Assembly: GCA_045652125.1 (NCBI GenBank)
Contig: JAZRTT010000011.1
Span: 1 to 63,632, forward strand
DNA length: 63,632 nt
Reading direction: 5' to 3'
Origin: Avoscillospira sp045652125
GTDB taxonomy: Bacteria; Bacillota; Clostridia; Oscillospirales; Oscillospiraceae
The translations under genes and the position numbers were made by a program. Shown in pieces: positions 49,666 through 58,217 of the stretch. Every line of letters starts with the position of its first letter. Position 1 is the first letter of the stretch. Under the pieces are notes generated by a model. That model saw nothing but the letters and a program-made list of their open reading frames with translations, had not been told where the DNA came from and did no database searches.

Positions 49666-50598
49666 ATGAAAACCATAGTCAAATCAATTAGCCATTATCT
49701 TAGAATTATAGGTGCTGCACAAGCTCTAGAGGTTATCCTGACCCTTTTTTCCCTTGCAATGTCGATAATATCGCTTTTTGCAGGCAAGGTTCTTCTGCTA
49801 ATCTTATCTATCTTTGCGATTGCTGCAAGTCTTGTTGTCTTAGCCTACTCTATAAGAGCTTCCCACAACAAGCAACTTACGCTATATTCGTTAAGCGAGC
49901 AAAAGAGATATAATTCAGTTCGAATGTTGATGATCCATGATAGTTACCTTACTGTTCCTCGTCTAACATCTAGCACCTATCGTGCTAGTCACCTCGTGGC
50001 CGAATCTTGTTCTTGTGAATACAAACTCATACATATTCCAAACAAAGACGAATATGATATTACCTGCACCTATAAGTTCAGTCTTCTCAAAAATCAAAAA
50101 CCCGGCCATTTCAGTGTTATGGCCATGCAGTCCCGTGGAGATCTCCCTAGTATTAGCTACCGTTTTTCTAAAACTGCCCCTACTATTCCCCTCAGGCTCG
50201 ATCCCCGAGAATTTGAAGAAAACTTTCCATGGGGATTCAGTGGCGTGCTGATTGGTAATCTCCATACGCCAGAAGATATGCATTCGGTGGATTTTTTGGA
50301 GGTGACCATTTCTTTACATGGATACAGCAAGAATATAGAGGCCTCTATGATTTTCTGCCCATTTTTCTATGTCAAATCCCTTAAATCATATAACATCAAA
50401 TTTGATTTTTCATGTTTGAATTCTTCTATGCGCCCTCGCACCCTAACACTGTTTCAGGCCCCATATGATGGAAGCAGGGGTGGCGTAAATTCTATCCTCG
50501 ACCTAACTCCTACCGCAGATTTTAGTAAATGGTCCGGTTCAGTAAGTAAGGACAACTGCAAGGCAAATGCACTATACATACTGACCATTAAGAGATAA
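49666..50598 (+). CDS. Two-transmembrane protein of unknown function
   Basis: 310 residues from ATG 49666 (AGGAG seven bases upstream). Two adjacent membrane helices (EVILTLFSLAMSIISLFAG and VLLLILSIFAIAASLVVLAYSI, about 18-62) precede a ~240-residue, mostly beta-strand-like soluble region with several Cys. I do not recognise a family. It is A+T-rich, in the defence island, and alone on its transcript. Confidence 0.65.
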   Translation: MKTIVKSISHYLRIIGAAQALEVILTLFSLAMSIISLFAGKVLLLILSIFAIAASLVVLAYSIRASHNKQLTLYSLSEQKRYNSVRMLMIHDSYLTVPRLTSSTYRASHLVAESCSCEYKLIHIPNKDEYDITCTYKFSLLKNQKPGHFSVMAMQSRGDLPSISYRFSKTAPTIPLRLDPREFEENFPWGFSGVLIGNLHTPEDMHSVDFLEVTISLHGYSKNIEASMIFCPFFYVKSLKSYNIKFDFSCLNSSMRPRTLTLFQAPYDGSRGGVNSILDLTPTADFSKWSGSVSKDNCKANALYILTIKR

Positions 50599-50798
50599 AC
50601 TCATTGCTCATATCATAACCTGAGATATCCATTTGACTATCTTCTTGATGCAGGAAGCCATCTATGTATCGTTTTGTTTTTCCAATAACTTAAAAGGATG
50701 CGAGCATTCCTCCTTGAGACATCTGCAAGTTTACAAGTTGTACCCACAGAATTATACTGGAAGCATAGCGGAACAGATGCTTTTCGGTATATATCGTA

Positions 50799-50844
50799 AA
50801 TAAAAGGGCATATCCGTACATCTGTGCGGATATGCCCTTTTATT
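50799..50844. promoter_or_regulatory. Long palindrome immediately upstream of the recombinase gene
   Basis: AATAAAAGGGCATATCCG and its exact complement CGGATATGCCCTTTTATT surround TACATCTGTG, which pairs further through one G-U. The stem ends 5 bases before the GGAGGGTG ribosome site. It could be a terminator for the two-TM gene or a site acted on by the recombinase. Confidence 0.6.
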
Positions 50845-50861
50845 ATCTTGGAGGGTGTAGT

Positions 50862-51476
50862 ATGTGCATTTATGGATATGCTCGCGTCAGCAGCACAGAA
50901 CAGAATGAGGACCGACAACTTATTGCTCTACATAATGCCGGTATAAATGAAAAATACATCTATATAGATAAGCAGTCCGGCAAGGATTTTGATCGTCCGC
51001 AGTATAAACAGTTAATAAAAAAGTTAAAGGGCGGCGATCTTCTCTACATACTCAGCATTGATCGTCTTGGTCGTAACTATAACGAAATTCAGAACCAATG
51101 GAGAATCCTCACCAAAGAAAAGGGCATTGACATCTGCGTGCTGGATATGCCCTTGCTGGATACCCGGCAGGGAAAAGATTTAATGGGTACATTTATCGCT
51201 GATCTCGTGTTGCAGATATTGTCCTTTGTCGCCCAGAATGAACGAGAGAATATCCGCAAGCGGCAGGAACAGGGAATTGCTGCAGCAAAAGCTCGTGGTG
51301 TCAGATTTGGAAGGCCTGAGATTCCAATTCCATCCAACTTTTCCGAAATTGTAAAGGCATGGGAGAACGGTCATATCTCATTCGAAGCAGCGCGAGCGCA
51401 ATGCAATATGGCAGAGGCAACCTTCTACAGGAGACTTCGTGAATATCGGTTATCAAGTGCCATAACCCCCAAATAA
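50862..51476 (+). CDS. Serine recombinase (resolvase/invertase type)
   Basis: 204 residues from ATG 50862. The catalytic Ser is in YARVSSTEQNEDRQ (Ser 10), the dimer region is DRLGRN, and ARGVRFGRP starts the DNA-binding linker to a C-terminal HTH (FEAARAQCNMAEATFYRRLREY). Size indicates a small resolvase/invertase rather than a large phage integrase. It closes the accessory island, and with the palindrome beside it, could act on island ends or on a local inversion. Confidence 0.95.
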   Translation: MCIYGYARVSSTEQNEDRQLIALHNAGINEKYIYIDKQSGKDFDRPQYKQLIKKLKGGDLLYILSIDRLGRNYNEIQNQWRILTKEKGIDICVLDMPLLDTRQGKDLMGTFIADLVLQILSFVAQNERENIRKRQEQGIAAAKARGVRFGRPEIPIPSNFSEIVKAWENGHISFEAARAQCNMAEATFYRRLREYRLSSAITPK

Positions 51477-51489
51477 CCATTTATTAGAA

Positions 51490-52248
51490 TCAGCCCCAAG
51501 GGGTTTGATTGGGACCTGTCGATGTATCTCCTGCACCACTGTTATCATTGCCACTTCCACTACCAGCGGATGGCTTATTATTGTCAGAGGGATAGGAGGG
51601 CGCAACAGTCTCATTCTCGTCGTTTTGTATGCGTCGGGCTGTTTCTAACTCCGTTTTGGTAAAAACACCCTGCTGAACGAGCTGCTGTGCCAGAGTTTCC
51701 TCTCCTTCATTCCGTTCAGCATCCAGTGCATTCCAGAATACAGCTACGGCGTCACCACGGGTGAAGTTTTCATCGGCCGCAGCATACTCCACCAGTCCCA
51801 CTTCCTGTGCCAGAGCGTAGGGCTTGTTCCAGACAAACTGAGGAGTTTCTCCGCTGTCGCTGTAACCCAGAGCACGCAGGACCAGTGTCAAGAACATATA
51901 ATCCGTCATGATGCCATCGGGATCGAAATTAGTTTCCGAAACGCCGTTGGTAATGCCGTTGGCAAGCGCATAGCCCACATGCCCTGCTGCCCAGTCCGGT
52001 ACATCAGTAAATCGCATGGGATAGGTATTAACAGTCGCTTCCTGTTCCTTTCCGATCATACGAACCAGCAAGGTGATGCCTTGGGCTCTGGTCAGATTGT
52101 TGTCCAGTTCATAGCCCTTTCCTGTCCCAAGAAACAGGCCTAATTCATTTAGGGCATCGGCCGTGTTAGTCTGGGCAGTCGTTGCTGCAAAAGCGGTTGT
52201 ACTCAGAAGCATGGCGATGACCAGAATATACAGTAACATTCGCTTCAT
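51490..52248 (-). CDS. S-layer homology (SLH) domain protein with NQTPWG tail
   Basis: 252 residues from ATG 52248 (AAGGAGG upstream). The signal peptide is MKRMLLYILVIAMLLSTTAFA. Three SLH-type repeats (about 30-190) contain LTRAQGITLLVRMIG, FTDVPDWAAGHVGYALANGITNG, FDPDGIMTDYMFLTLVLRALG and FTRGDAVAVFWNALD; these bind secondary cell-wall polymers. A Ser/Gly/Asn-rich linker ends in TGPNQTPWG, the same end as the two small ORFs upstream. It is the last gene of the minus-strand surface locus and converges on the recombinase with 13 bases between, with no terminator visible. Confidence 0.93.
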   Translation of the reverse strand: MKRMLLYILVIAMLLSTTAFAATTAQTNTADALNELGLFLGTGKGYELDNNLTRAQGITLLVRMIGKEQEATVNTYPMRFTDVPDWAAGHVGYALANGITNGVSETNFDPDGIMTDYMFLTLVLRALGYSDSGETPQFVWNKPYALAQEVGLVEYAAADENFTRGDAVAVFWNALDAERNEGEETLAQQLVQQGVFTKTELETARRIQNDENETVAPSYPSDNNKPSAGSGSGNDNSGAGDTSTGPNQTPWG

Positions 52249-52269
52249 TCGTTTTTCCTCCTTACTGTT

Positions 52270-52302
52270 CCGGCCGTGAGATTTTTGTTTTCTCACGGCC
52301 GG
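52270..52302. other. Conserved hairpin between peptide ORF 1 and SLH gene
   Basis: CCGGCCGTGAGA / TCTCACGGCCGG, 12 bp, loop ATTTTTGTT-like. A near-identical stem lies after peptide ORF 2 at 58035-58073. No T-tract follows on the minus strand, so it is more likely an mRNA processing or stability element than a terminator. Confidence 0.6.
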
Positions 52303-52316
52303 AAGCTGCTTATCGC

Positions 52317-52430
52317 TTAACCCCAGGGTGTCTGATTGGGTTTGTTTGGTGTATCAGTGCTGCTGGTGGTGATGATATCCTCCACAGAGAATACCGTCAC
52401 TTCAATGGTAGGCTCCTCGTAACCTTTCAT
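52317..52430 (-). CDS. 37-aa conserved peptide 1 (VEDIITTSS...NKPNQTPWG)
   Basis: Starts ATG 52430 with AAAGGA eight bases upstream, and lies 20 bases after the 1855-residue gene. The protein has EEPTIEVTVF, VEDIITTSSTDT and ends TPNKPNQTPWG. The second copy at 58084-58197 is the same length and 28 of 37 residues agree by eye. Its tail recurs in the SLH protein. No signal peptide is visible. It is below normal gene-call length, so it may be unannotated. It could be a secreted or modified peptide, or a small surface-protein partner; function unknown. Confidence 0.8.
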   Translation of the reverse strand: MKGYEEPTIEVTVFSVEDIITTSSTDTPNKPNQTPWG

Positions 52431-52450
52431 CTAAAACATCCTTTCTGTTG

Positions 52451-55400
52451 TCAGTTTTTCAGTCCTGCTGCGGCAGAGTCAGAGAACTTCATAATGGACT
52501 CGTACAGAGTGCCTGTACTGCTCATTCGTGCAATATAGCTTTCCACGCTGTCGGTAGCGGAAGTTACCACATTGCCGTCGGCATCCTTCACCGTAATGGA
52601 CACAGGCTGTCTGCCATCGGCCACCACCAATGCATCCACTGTGACAGAATAACAAGCCTCACCCTTGTAGGTCACAGGCGTAAACTCGCTGCCAGAAACA
52701 GTGTAACTCTTGGCATTGCCATAGTGATCGTTAAAGCTGACTTCTGCCGTCATAGTCTGATCAACGCCGCCAAACAGCATCACCAGTTTGATATTACTTT
52801 CCAGGATTACCGACGAAGCTCGGTATCCGCTGTCTGCTTCCAAATTGTTATCGCAGGATACCATCTGCGTAGCCTGTGCAAGTTGCTCTGCAGTCAGCTG
52901 GGAGATAGCCAGATCCTCAATGGCATAGTTATTAAACTGTTTCTGGGCTTCTGCACCGTAAACCAGCATATCCACAAACATGGTGGTTTTGACACCTTGA
53001 TTGATCATGCGCATGGCATAATCCCGAAGGCTATCTGTGTAGACTTCACTGATGGGTTCGCCGACTGCATTGAAAATCTGCACCTGAACCTCATCGGTCA
53101 TTTCCTTGGCAGCCACACCGTCAAAGGAGATGGCGTAGTAGTTCTTGCCGCCGATGACGATGGGATCACCCCACGCAGACTGCTCGAAACGCTCCACCCG
53201 GTCTGCCGTACCGTCGGCGTAACTTTTGGTGATCACGGCATAGTTACCTGTACCGGCGATGTCATCTGCCGTGAACGCAAACATAATGGACAGGTCATTG
53301 CCCAGAACCATACTGGTCTTTTCTACGGATGCGGATATTTCTGCAGTCGGTGTATAGACTTCCACATAAGTAGTGGATTGATCGTTGAATTCGTTCCATT
53401 CTGTTGCGTTCGGTGTAACTGTTGCAGTCAGCAGACCAGCCTGCGCACCACCCAACAAATCAGAGGTTACTTCTATTCTGTAGAGGCTGAATTCGCCAGG
53501 TTCCAGAGCGTCAACCGTGACTGTTTTGGGATCACCGGATTCTGAGGTCACACTTAAAGTACCATCGGCAGAAACGGCTCCCTCATTCGCCACCTTGACC
53601 AACATAGTGCGGTTCTCGCCAGCCTGCAAGAACTCCGTATATACCGCCAAATCGCTGTGTCCGATGGTGACTGTAGAAGTATCATTGGTGTCATCACCGT
53701 CATTTTCAGCAATGACCGTGACGGTATAATCCGTAGTAGTCACCGTCTTGCCCAAAGGCAGAACCAGTTCCACCGTGGCTTCCTCACCGGGAGCCAGTGC
53801 GGTGCTGATAGTTTCGCTGACCTCTGTTCCAATGGTCACGGTGTACTCGGAAATGGTAGTATCACCCAAGTTTGCAACATCCACATATACAGGGACTTCT
53901 GCACTTGGGGCTTCTGCACTGTAATCCACATCTACAGCAGTGATGGCAGCATCGGTACGGCCGGACAGGACTGCCCAGGACAGAGTGCAGGTCTCGTCCA
54001 CACTGTCGGCTGTGATGTCGACCACTGCCTGTGCAGCAGCAAGATAGGTCTGTCCACCAATTTCTGCGGCTGCATAGGACTGCAGATACTGCTCCTGTAC
54101 GGTCACATGGACAGGTACAGACCAAGTCCCGTTGTCATAGATCTGTGCAAACAAATTGGACTTATCCTCTCCATCTGCACCGTTGTAAATGACCCGGTCA
54201 GACAAAACCGTGAAGCCACCGGCCAGAGCAGAATTCTCGAAGACTGCTCCTGTATCGTGTGCTATGAGGCTGCTGCCGTTACTCCACAGAAGGTCGGAGA
54301 CCTGTGCACTGGGGAGCTGGGCATAGGTCACGGCAGAAATGCTGCCGTTGGCAATCTCCTGAGCCTGTCCCAAGCCGTCATAGAGCCACAGAGTGCGGTC
54401 TTCGGTGGTAGACAGGTCGTTGTCACCATCGGTGATCACAGAGGCAGAGAGAACACCATTGTGGTTTCCAATGGCGGTTTCTGTTACGGCATTGAGTCCG
54501 GAAGCTAAAACCTTTGCCTCGCCCCATGTGCCGTTTTCATACTGAGCATAGCACAGAGTGTTGGTAGTGTTTTCGCCGAAGTAGCTGTTGTCGGAGTTGG
54601 ACACCCACAGCGCGGTGGTGACACCGTCCACCTCGGTTATAACCGGTGTGCGGCCGAAGATACCGGGTTCAGACAAGGTCACAAAGTCTGTAAAGCCGCC
54701 GGTGATCGCATCAAACCTAGCAACCCGGATGGTCTGGTTGGCTGCAAAGTCACTGAGATCTGCAGTATTATACCCTTCCGCAGTATCCTGATAGACCAAC
54801 CAAAGGGTGCCGTCAGCTGCTGTATACAGTGCATGTGCGGAATCCAGTGTATCATTATCATCCACAGGCATGGGTTCCTGCCATGCGCCGTATTGGTACA
54901 CGGAGTAAACCAACTGCGGATAATTGTAGTCACCACGGTCCGTGTTGGCTGTGACCCAGACCATAACAGGCGTTTCACCAGCCGCACCGATGACCGGCTG
55001 CATATTGCGATAGGTTCCGATCTGAAGAGGGGTCAGTTCATTGGCCGTGGCGGTATCAGAGGTGACGGAGAACAGGGAAATTCCACCACCATAGCCCAGC
55101 CATTCGGACTGATCCTCCAGATAGCTTAAATCGTCCAGATAGTATTGGCTCTCATCCGTTAAATCAACAGTCGCCGGTGCTGCCCGCAGCATCATGGGTG
55201 TCTGCTTGCTGTAACCGGTTCTGGTGTATAGGTGCCAGGTATTGTAGAAGTAGGGCTTCTCATAGACTAACGGTCCGAGGTACGCCTTCAATCCAAGCTC
55301 TCCGGTAAGGTCTACATAGTTCAATCCCGGCTTGATGGAGGTTCCTATGAGCTGAAGCTCAAAAGGCATTTTCGCAGAACCATAGGCACCTGCTCCGACG

Positions 55401-58018
55401 GCTTTTCCGATACCGACACCACCAAAGGCTTTCAATCCTGGCGTTATCGTCAGAGACAGATCACCGTTGGTTGTTTGCGTATTCAAATCATAAGAAAATT
55501 CTGTAGTAAGTTCGCCTTTTGCGGAAAGATTCACAGAATATGTCACGGGTGCTATTACGACCCAGACCGTGGGCCCTTGCAGTGTGTTGCTGGCTTCGCC
55601 TATCAGGCAAAAATGCACCTTGACTTCGGCCCAACCGTTTTCATCGAACTTTCCTTCTCCATAGCCAATAAAGCTCAGAGACGTATCCAATCCTCCCCAC
55701 TGGGCCTTTTTATTCTTGTCTTGCATCAAATAGTTGATTTGTTTCTGCCTGGATTTGAAATTTCTTCCCTCCGTGCTCATGGCCCTATTAAACAGTTTGT
55801 TTACTTCCTTGATCTTCTGTGTGCGAGCATCGTGATCCTCACCAGATAGATCCATATTAACTCCAATATGAATCGTATCGTCCGAAATATAAGTATCCAC
55901 CGGCATATAGGGCATCGCAAACTCCAGCGTTTGGCCGCCGACAAAAGGAATATCGTTTCCAAGGGTAAACTTAACTTTCTCGCCGCCCAGCTGAATGCCG
56001 GTAGCTTTGATTGGCTTATCTGCGACAAATTGCAGATTGATCGGCGTTTCTGTTTCTGCTCCGGCGGCATTCACAACCACCACACTGACAGGCAGTGTTG
56101 CCTGAAAACGATCGATCGTGAAGTTTTCAAAGTTGCCGTCGGCAGCTTCTGCGATTTTTTCATTTCCTTGCTTCAAGATATAATTTGTTATATCGCCGGC
56201 AGGTGCCTTGGTATACAAAGAGAACCTCTCTCTTTTGTTGCTCATGGACAGTCGTTTTGTGCCTTTCAGTACATCCGTGGGAATACCAAGGTAGTTTTTG
56301 AATGTAGCACTTGACAGGCGATATTCACCTTCATCTTTGGAATAAAGTGTAATGATATCGTACCCTTTTTCACTTTTTGCATAGTTGGTGCCTTCGGTGC
56401 TGTAAGAAATATAGTTCGCCTTGGATGCCGTGATGACCGGCTCTCCCGCCGAAGTTTTATCAAAGTATACCACGCCGTCTTTTGAGGTCACTTCTTTTTC
56501 CGTGGTTCCAAAATTCTCCCACGACACCTCAACCCCTTCCAAGGAGTTGCCTTGACTGTCCTGCACTATGATGGCATATTTACTCGTCGGTGCATTCGTT
56601 ACCTGCTGAAGCGCAGGACTCCATGTCGCAAGCTTATAACCGTTCCATGTGCCGGCAGCGGCATTATAGGCATCACTATCCGTCCAGCCAGAAGTACCGG
56701 GAATATAATAGATAGTGGCACCGGAAGAGAATATGTCGCTTCCTATACTTGTAGGTGCATTGCCCTTAAAGTACACAGAGGTCAGCTTGGTGCATCCATT
56801 GAACGCAGCGTTACCAATGGTCGTCACGCTGTCGGGGATGGTCACAGTGGTCAGACTTTCGCAGCCATAGAACGCAGTATTACCGATAGTTGTCACGCTA
56901 TTGGGAATTGTCATGGTGGTCAGGCTAACACAACGACAAAATGCCCCCATTCCGATAGATGTCACGGTATTGGGAAGCGTCACAGTTGTCAGTTTCCAGC
57001 AGCCATAAAACGCATCATTACCGATAGTTGTCACGCTATTGGGAATTGTCATGGTGGTCAGGCTAACACAATCATAAAATGCCCCCATTCCGATAGATGT
57101 CACGGTATTGGGGAGCGTCACAGTTGTTAGTTGTCTGCAACTATAAAACGCATATTCCCCAATGGAGGTCACGCCATCGGGAATAATCACAGTTGTTAGG
57201 CTGTTGCTAGGAGAAAACGCACGATTTCCGATGGTAGTAACGCCGTCCGGAATAATATATGTTGTATCACCTCTGCCGTCAGGAAAACAAAGAATTTCTG
57301 TTTTTGCGTAATTTAATAATACACCATCCAAGTCTGCATAGTGCCGGTTACCTTCCGCAACAACAATTCCTTGCAACTTGCTACAATTAGAAAATGCTCC
57401 ATCACCGATGGTAGTCACGCTGTTAGGAATGGTCACAGTAGTCAGGCTACACCGGGAAAACGCATGATCTCCGATAGTAGCAACGCTATTAGGAATGGTC
57501 ACAGTGGTCAGGTTGCACTGAGAAAACGCACGATCTCCGATAGTAGTCACGCTGTTAGGGATGGTCACGGATTTCAGGCTGCTGCAAGTACAAAATGCGG
57601 CTTCACCGATGATGGTCACGCTGTTGGGGATGGTTACAGTGGTCAGTCTATAGCAGCCATAAAACGCATAATTACCGATAATGGTCACGCTGCTGGGGAT
57701 AGTCACAGTGGTCAGGCTGCTGCAATAATAAAATGCATAATCACCAATAAGCGTCACTCCATCGTCGATGATAACACTTTTGATAGAATTCGAAAAACGC
57801 CACGGCGTAGTATCGTAATCATAATCCTCCATGGCACCGGTGCCGGAGATGGTCAGGGTACCATCATCGGTCAATTCCCAAGTCAGATTGATTCCATCGC
57901 CCTCGCCGCCGCAGTAGCCGGAGGCCACCACAGTAGCTGCAAATGCAGATGTTGGCAGTATGCTCAGCAACAAAACTACAACCAACAACATACTGATTGT
58001 TCTCTTTATCCGTTTCAT
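52451..58018 (-). CDS. Giant secreted LRR (BspA-type) protein, 1855 aa
   Basis: Signal peptide RTISMLLVVVLLLSILPTSAFA, then about 14 BspA-like leucine-rich repeats (about residues 65-440, each ~23 residues with the pattern LTTVTIPNSVTTIGDxAF). Next come a carboxypeptidase-regulatory/Ig-like domain (SLEGVEVSWE, about 490-545), a long unannotated middle with LKAFGGVGIGKAVGAGAYGSA and LYTRTGYSKQTP, a propeller-like segment (VMVWVTANTDRGDYNYPQ, about 1020), CARDB-like domains (VYVDVANLGDTTI, VKVANEGAVSADG, about 1370-1500), and a tail AAAGLKN. No LPXTG, SLH or TM anchor was seen. It is a paralogue of the 1591-residue neighbour, likely a cell-surface adhesin. Confidence 0.9.
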   Translation of the reverse strand: MKRIKRTISMLLVVVLLLSILPTSAFAATVVASGYCGGEGDGINLTWELTDDGTLTISGTGAMEDYDYDTTPWRFSNSIKSVIIDDGVTLIGDYAFYYCSSLTTVTIPSSVTIIGNYAFYGCYRLTTVTIPNSVTIIGEAAFCTCSSLKSVTIPNSVTTIGDRAFSQCNLTTVTIPNSVATIGDHAFSRCSLTTVTIPNSVTTIGDGAFSNCSKLQGIVVAEGNRHYADLDGVLLNYAKTEILCFPDGRGDTTYIIPDGVTTIGNRAFSPSNSLTTVIIPDGVTSIGEYAFYSCRQLTTVTLPNTVTSIGMGAFYDCVSLTTMTIPNSVTTIGNDAFYGCWKLTTVTLPNTVTSIGMGAFCRCVSLTTMTIPNSVTTIGNTAFYGCESLTTVTIPDSVTTIGNAAFNGCTKLTSVYFKGNAPTSIGSDIFSSGATIYYIPGTSGWTDSDAYNAAAGTWNGYKLATWSPALQQVTNAPTSKYAIIVQDSQGNSLEGVEVSWENFGTTEKEVTSKDGVVYFDKTSAGEPVITASKANYISYSTEGTNYAKSEKGYDIITLYSKDEGEYRLSSATFKNYLGIPTDVLKGTKRLSMSNKRERFSLYTKAPAGDITNYILKQGNEKIAEAADGNFENFTIDRFQATLPVSVVVVNAAGAETETPINLQFVADKPIKATGIQLGGEKVKFTLGNDIPFVGGQTLEFAMPYMPVDTYISDDTIHIGVNMDLSGEDHDARTQKIKEVNKLFNRAMSTEGRNFKSRQKQINYLMQDKNKKAQWGGLDTSLSFIGYGEGKFDENGWAEVKVHFCLIGEASNTLQGPTVWVVIAPVTYSVNLSAKGELTTEFSYDLNTQTTNGDLSLTITPGLKAFGGVGIGKAVGAGAYGSAKMPFELQLIGTSIKPGLNYVDLTGELGLKAYLGPLVYEKPYFYNTWHLYTRTGYSKQTPMMLRAAPATVDLTDESQYYLDDLSYLEDQSEWLGYGGGISLFSVTSDTATANELTPLQIGTYRNMQPVIGAAGETPVMVWVTANTDRGDYNYPQLVYSVYQYGAWQEPMPVDDNDTLDSAHALYTAADGTLWLVYQDTAEGYNTADLSDFAANQTIRVARFDAITGGFTDFVTLSEPGIFGRTPVITEVDGVTTALWVSNSDNSYFGENTTNTLCYAQYENGTWGEAKVLASGLNAVTETAIGNHNGVLSASVITDGDNDLSTTEDRTLWLYDGLGQAQEIANGSISAVTYAQLPSAQVSDLLWSNGSSLIAHDTGAVFENSALAGGFTVLSDRVIYNGADGEDKSNLFAQIYDNGTWSVPVHVTVQEQYLQSYAAAEIGGQTYLAAAQAVVDITADSVDETCTLSWAVLSGRTDAAITAVDVDYSAEAPSAEVPVYVDVANLGDTTISEYTVTIGTEVSETISTALAPGEEATVELVLPLGKTVTTTDYTVTVIAENDGDDTNDTSTVTIGHSDLAVYTEFLQAGENRTMLVKVANEGAVSADGTLSVTSESGDPKTVTVDALEPGEFSLYRIEVTSDLLGGAQAGLLTATVTPNATEWNEFNDQSTTYVEVYTPTAEISASVEKTSMVLGNDLSIMFAFTADDIAGTGNYAVITKSYADGTADRVERFEQSAWGDPIVIGGKNYYAISFDGVAAKEMTDEVQVQIFNAVGEPISEVYTDSLRDYAMRMINQGVKTTMFVDMLVYGAEAQKQFNNYAIEDLAISQLTAEQLAQATQMVSCDNNLEADSGYRASSVILESNIKLVMLFGGVDQTMTAEVSFNDHYGNAKSYTVSGSEFTPVTYKGEACYSVTVDALVVADGRQPVSITVKDADGNVVTSATDSVESYIARMSSTGTLYESIMKFSDSAAAGLKN
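56800..57760 (-). repeat. Tandem 69-bp LRR-coding repeats
   Basis: The BspA-type LRR units are encoded by successive 69-bp near-repeats. One two-unit block is itself duplicated with a 138-bp period (about 56879 and 57017, both encoding VSLTTMTIPNSVTTIGN), indicating recent expansion. Such repeats can change copy number by recombination. Confidence 0.85.
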
Positions 58019-58034
58019 TATCTACCTCTTTTCT

Positions 58035-58073
58035 TTTCCGGCCGTGAGAGTTGCAATCTCCCACGGCCGGAAA
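58035..58073. other. Conserved hairpin between peptide ORF 2 and the LRR giant
   Basis: TTTCCGGCCGTG / CACGGCCGGAAA, 12 bp, with AGAG...CTC partly paired above. Same core as at 52270-52302. Confidence 0.6.
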
Positions 58074-58083
58074 TTGTTTTCTC

Positions 58084-58197
58084 TTAGCCCCAGGGGGTCT
58101 GGTTGGGCTTGTTGGGCGTATCGGTACTACTGGTGGTAATGATATCTTCCACGGTAAAGACCATAACCTCAACGGTGGGTTCTGTAAAAACTTTCAA
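58084..58197 (-). CDS. 37-aa conserved peptide 2 (VEDIITTSS...NKPNQTPWG)
   Basis: The best start is TTG 58197: AAAGGATG lies at the same distance as for copy 1 and gives an identical length of 37 residues. An ATG three codons earlier has the ribosome site directly abutting. The protein reads TEPTVEVMVF, VEDIITTSSTDT, and TPNKPNQTPWG. It follows the 1591-residue paralogue by 20 bases, as copy 1 follows the 1855-residue gene. Conservation of length, position and sequence in a duplicated cassette argues that it is a real coding gene. Confidence 0.78.
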   Translation of the reverse strand: MKVFTEPTVEVMVFTVEDIITTSSTDTPNKPNQTPWG

Positions 58198-58217
58198 ATT
58201 AAACATCCTTTCTGTTG

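Noticed and set aside
56800..57760. CRISPR-like array at the 69-bp repeats
   Set aside because: Units stay in one reading frame and encode BspA-type leucine-rich repeats, so they are coding repeats.
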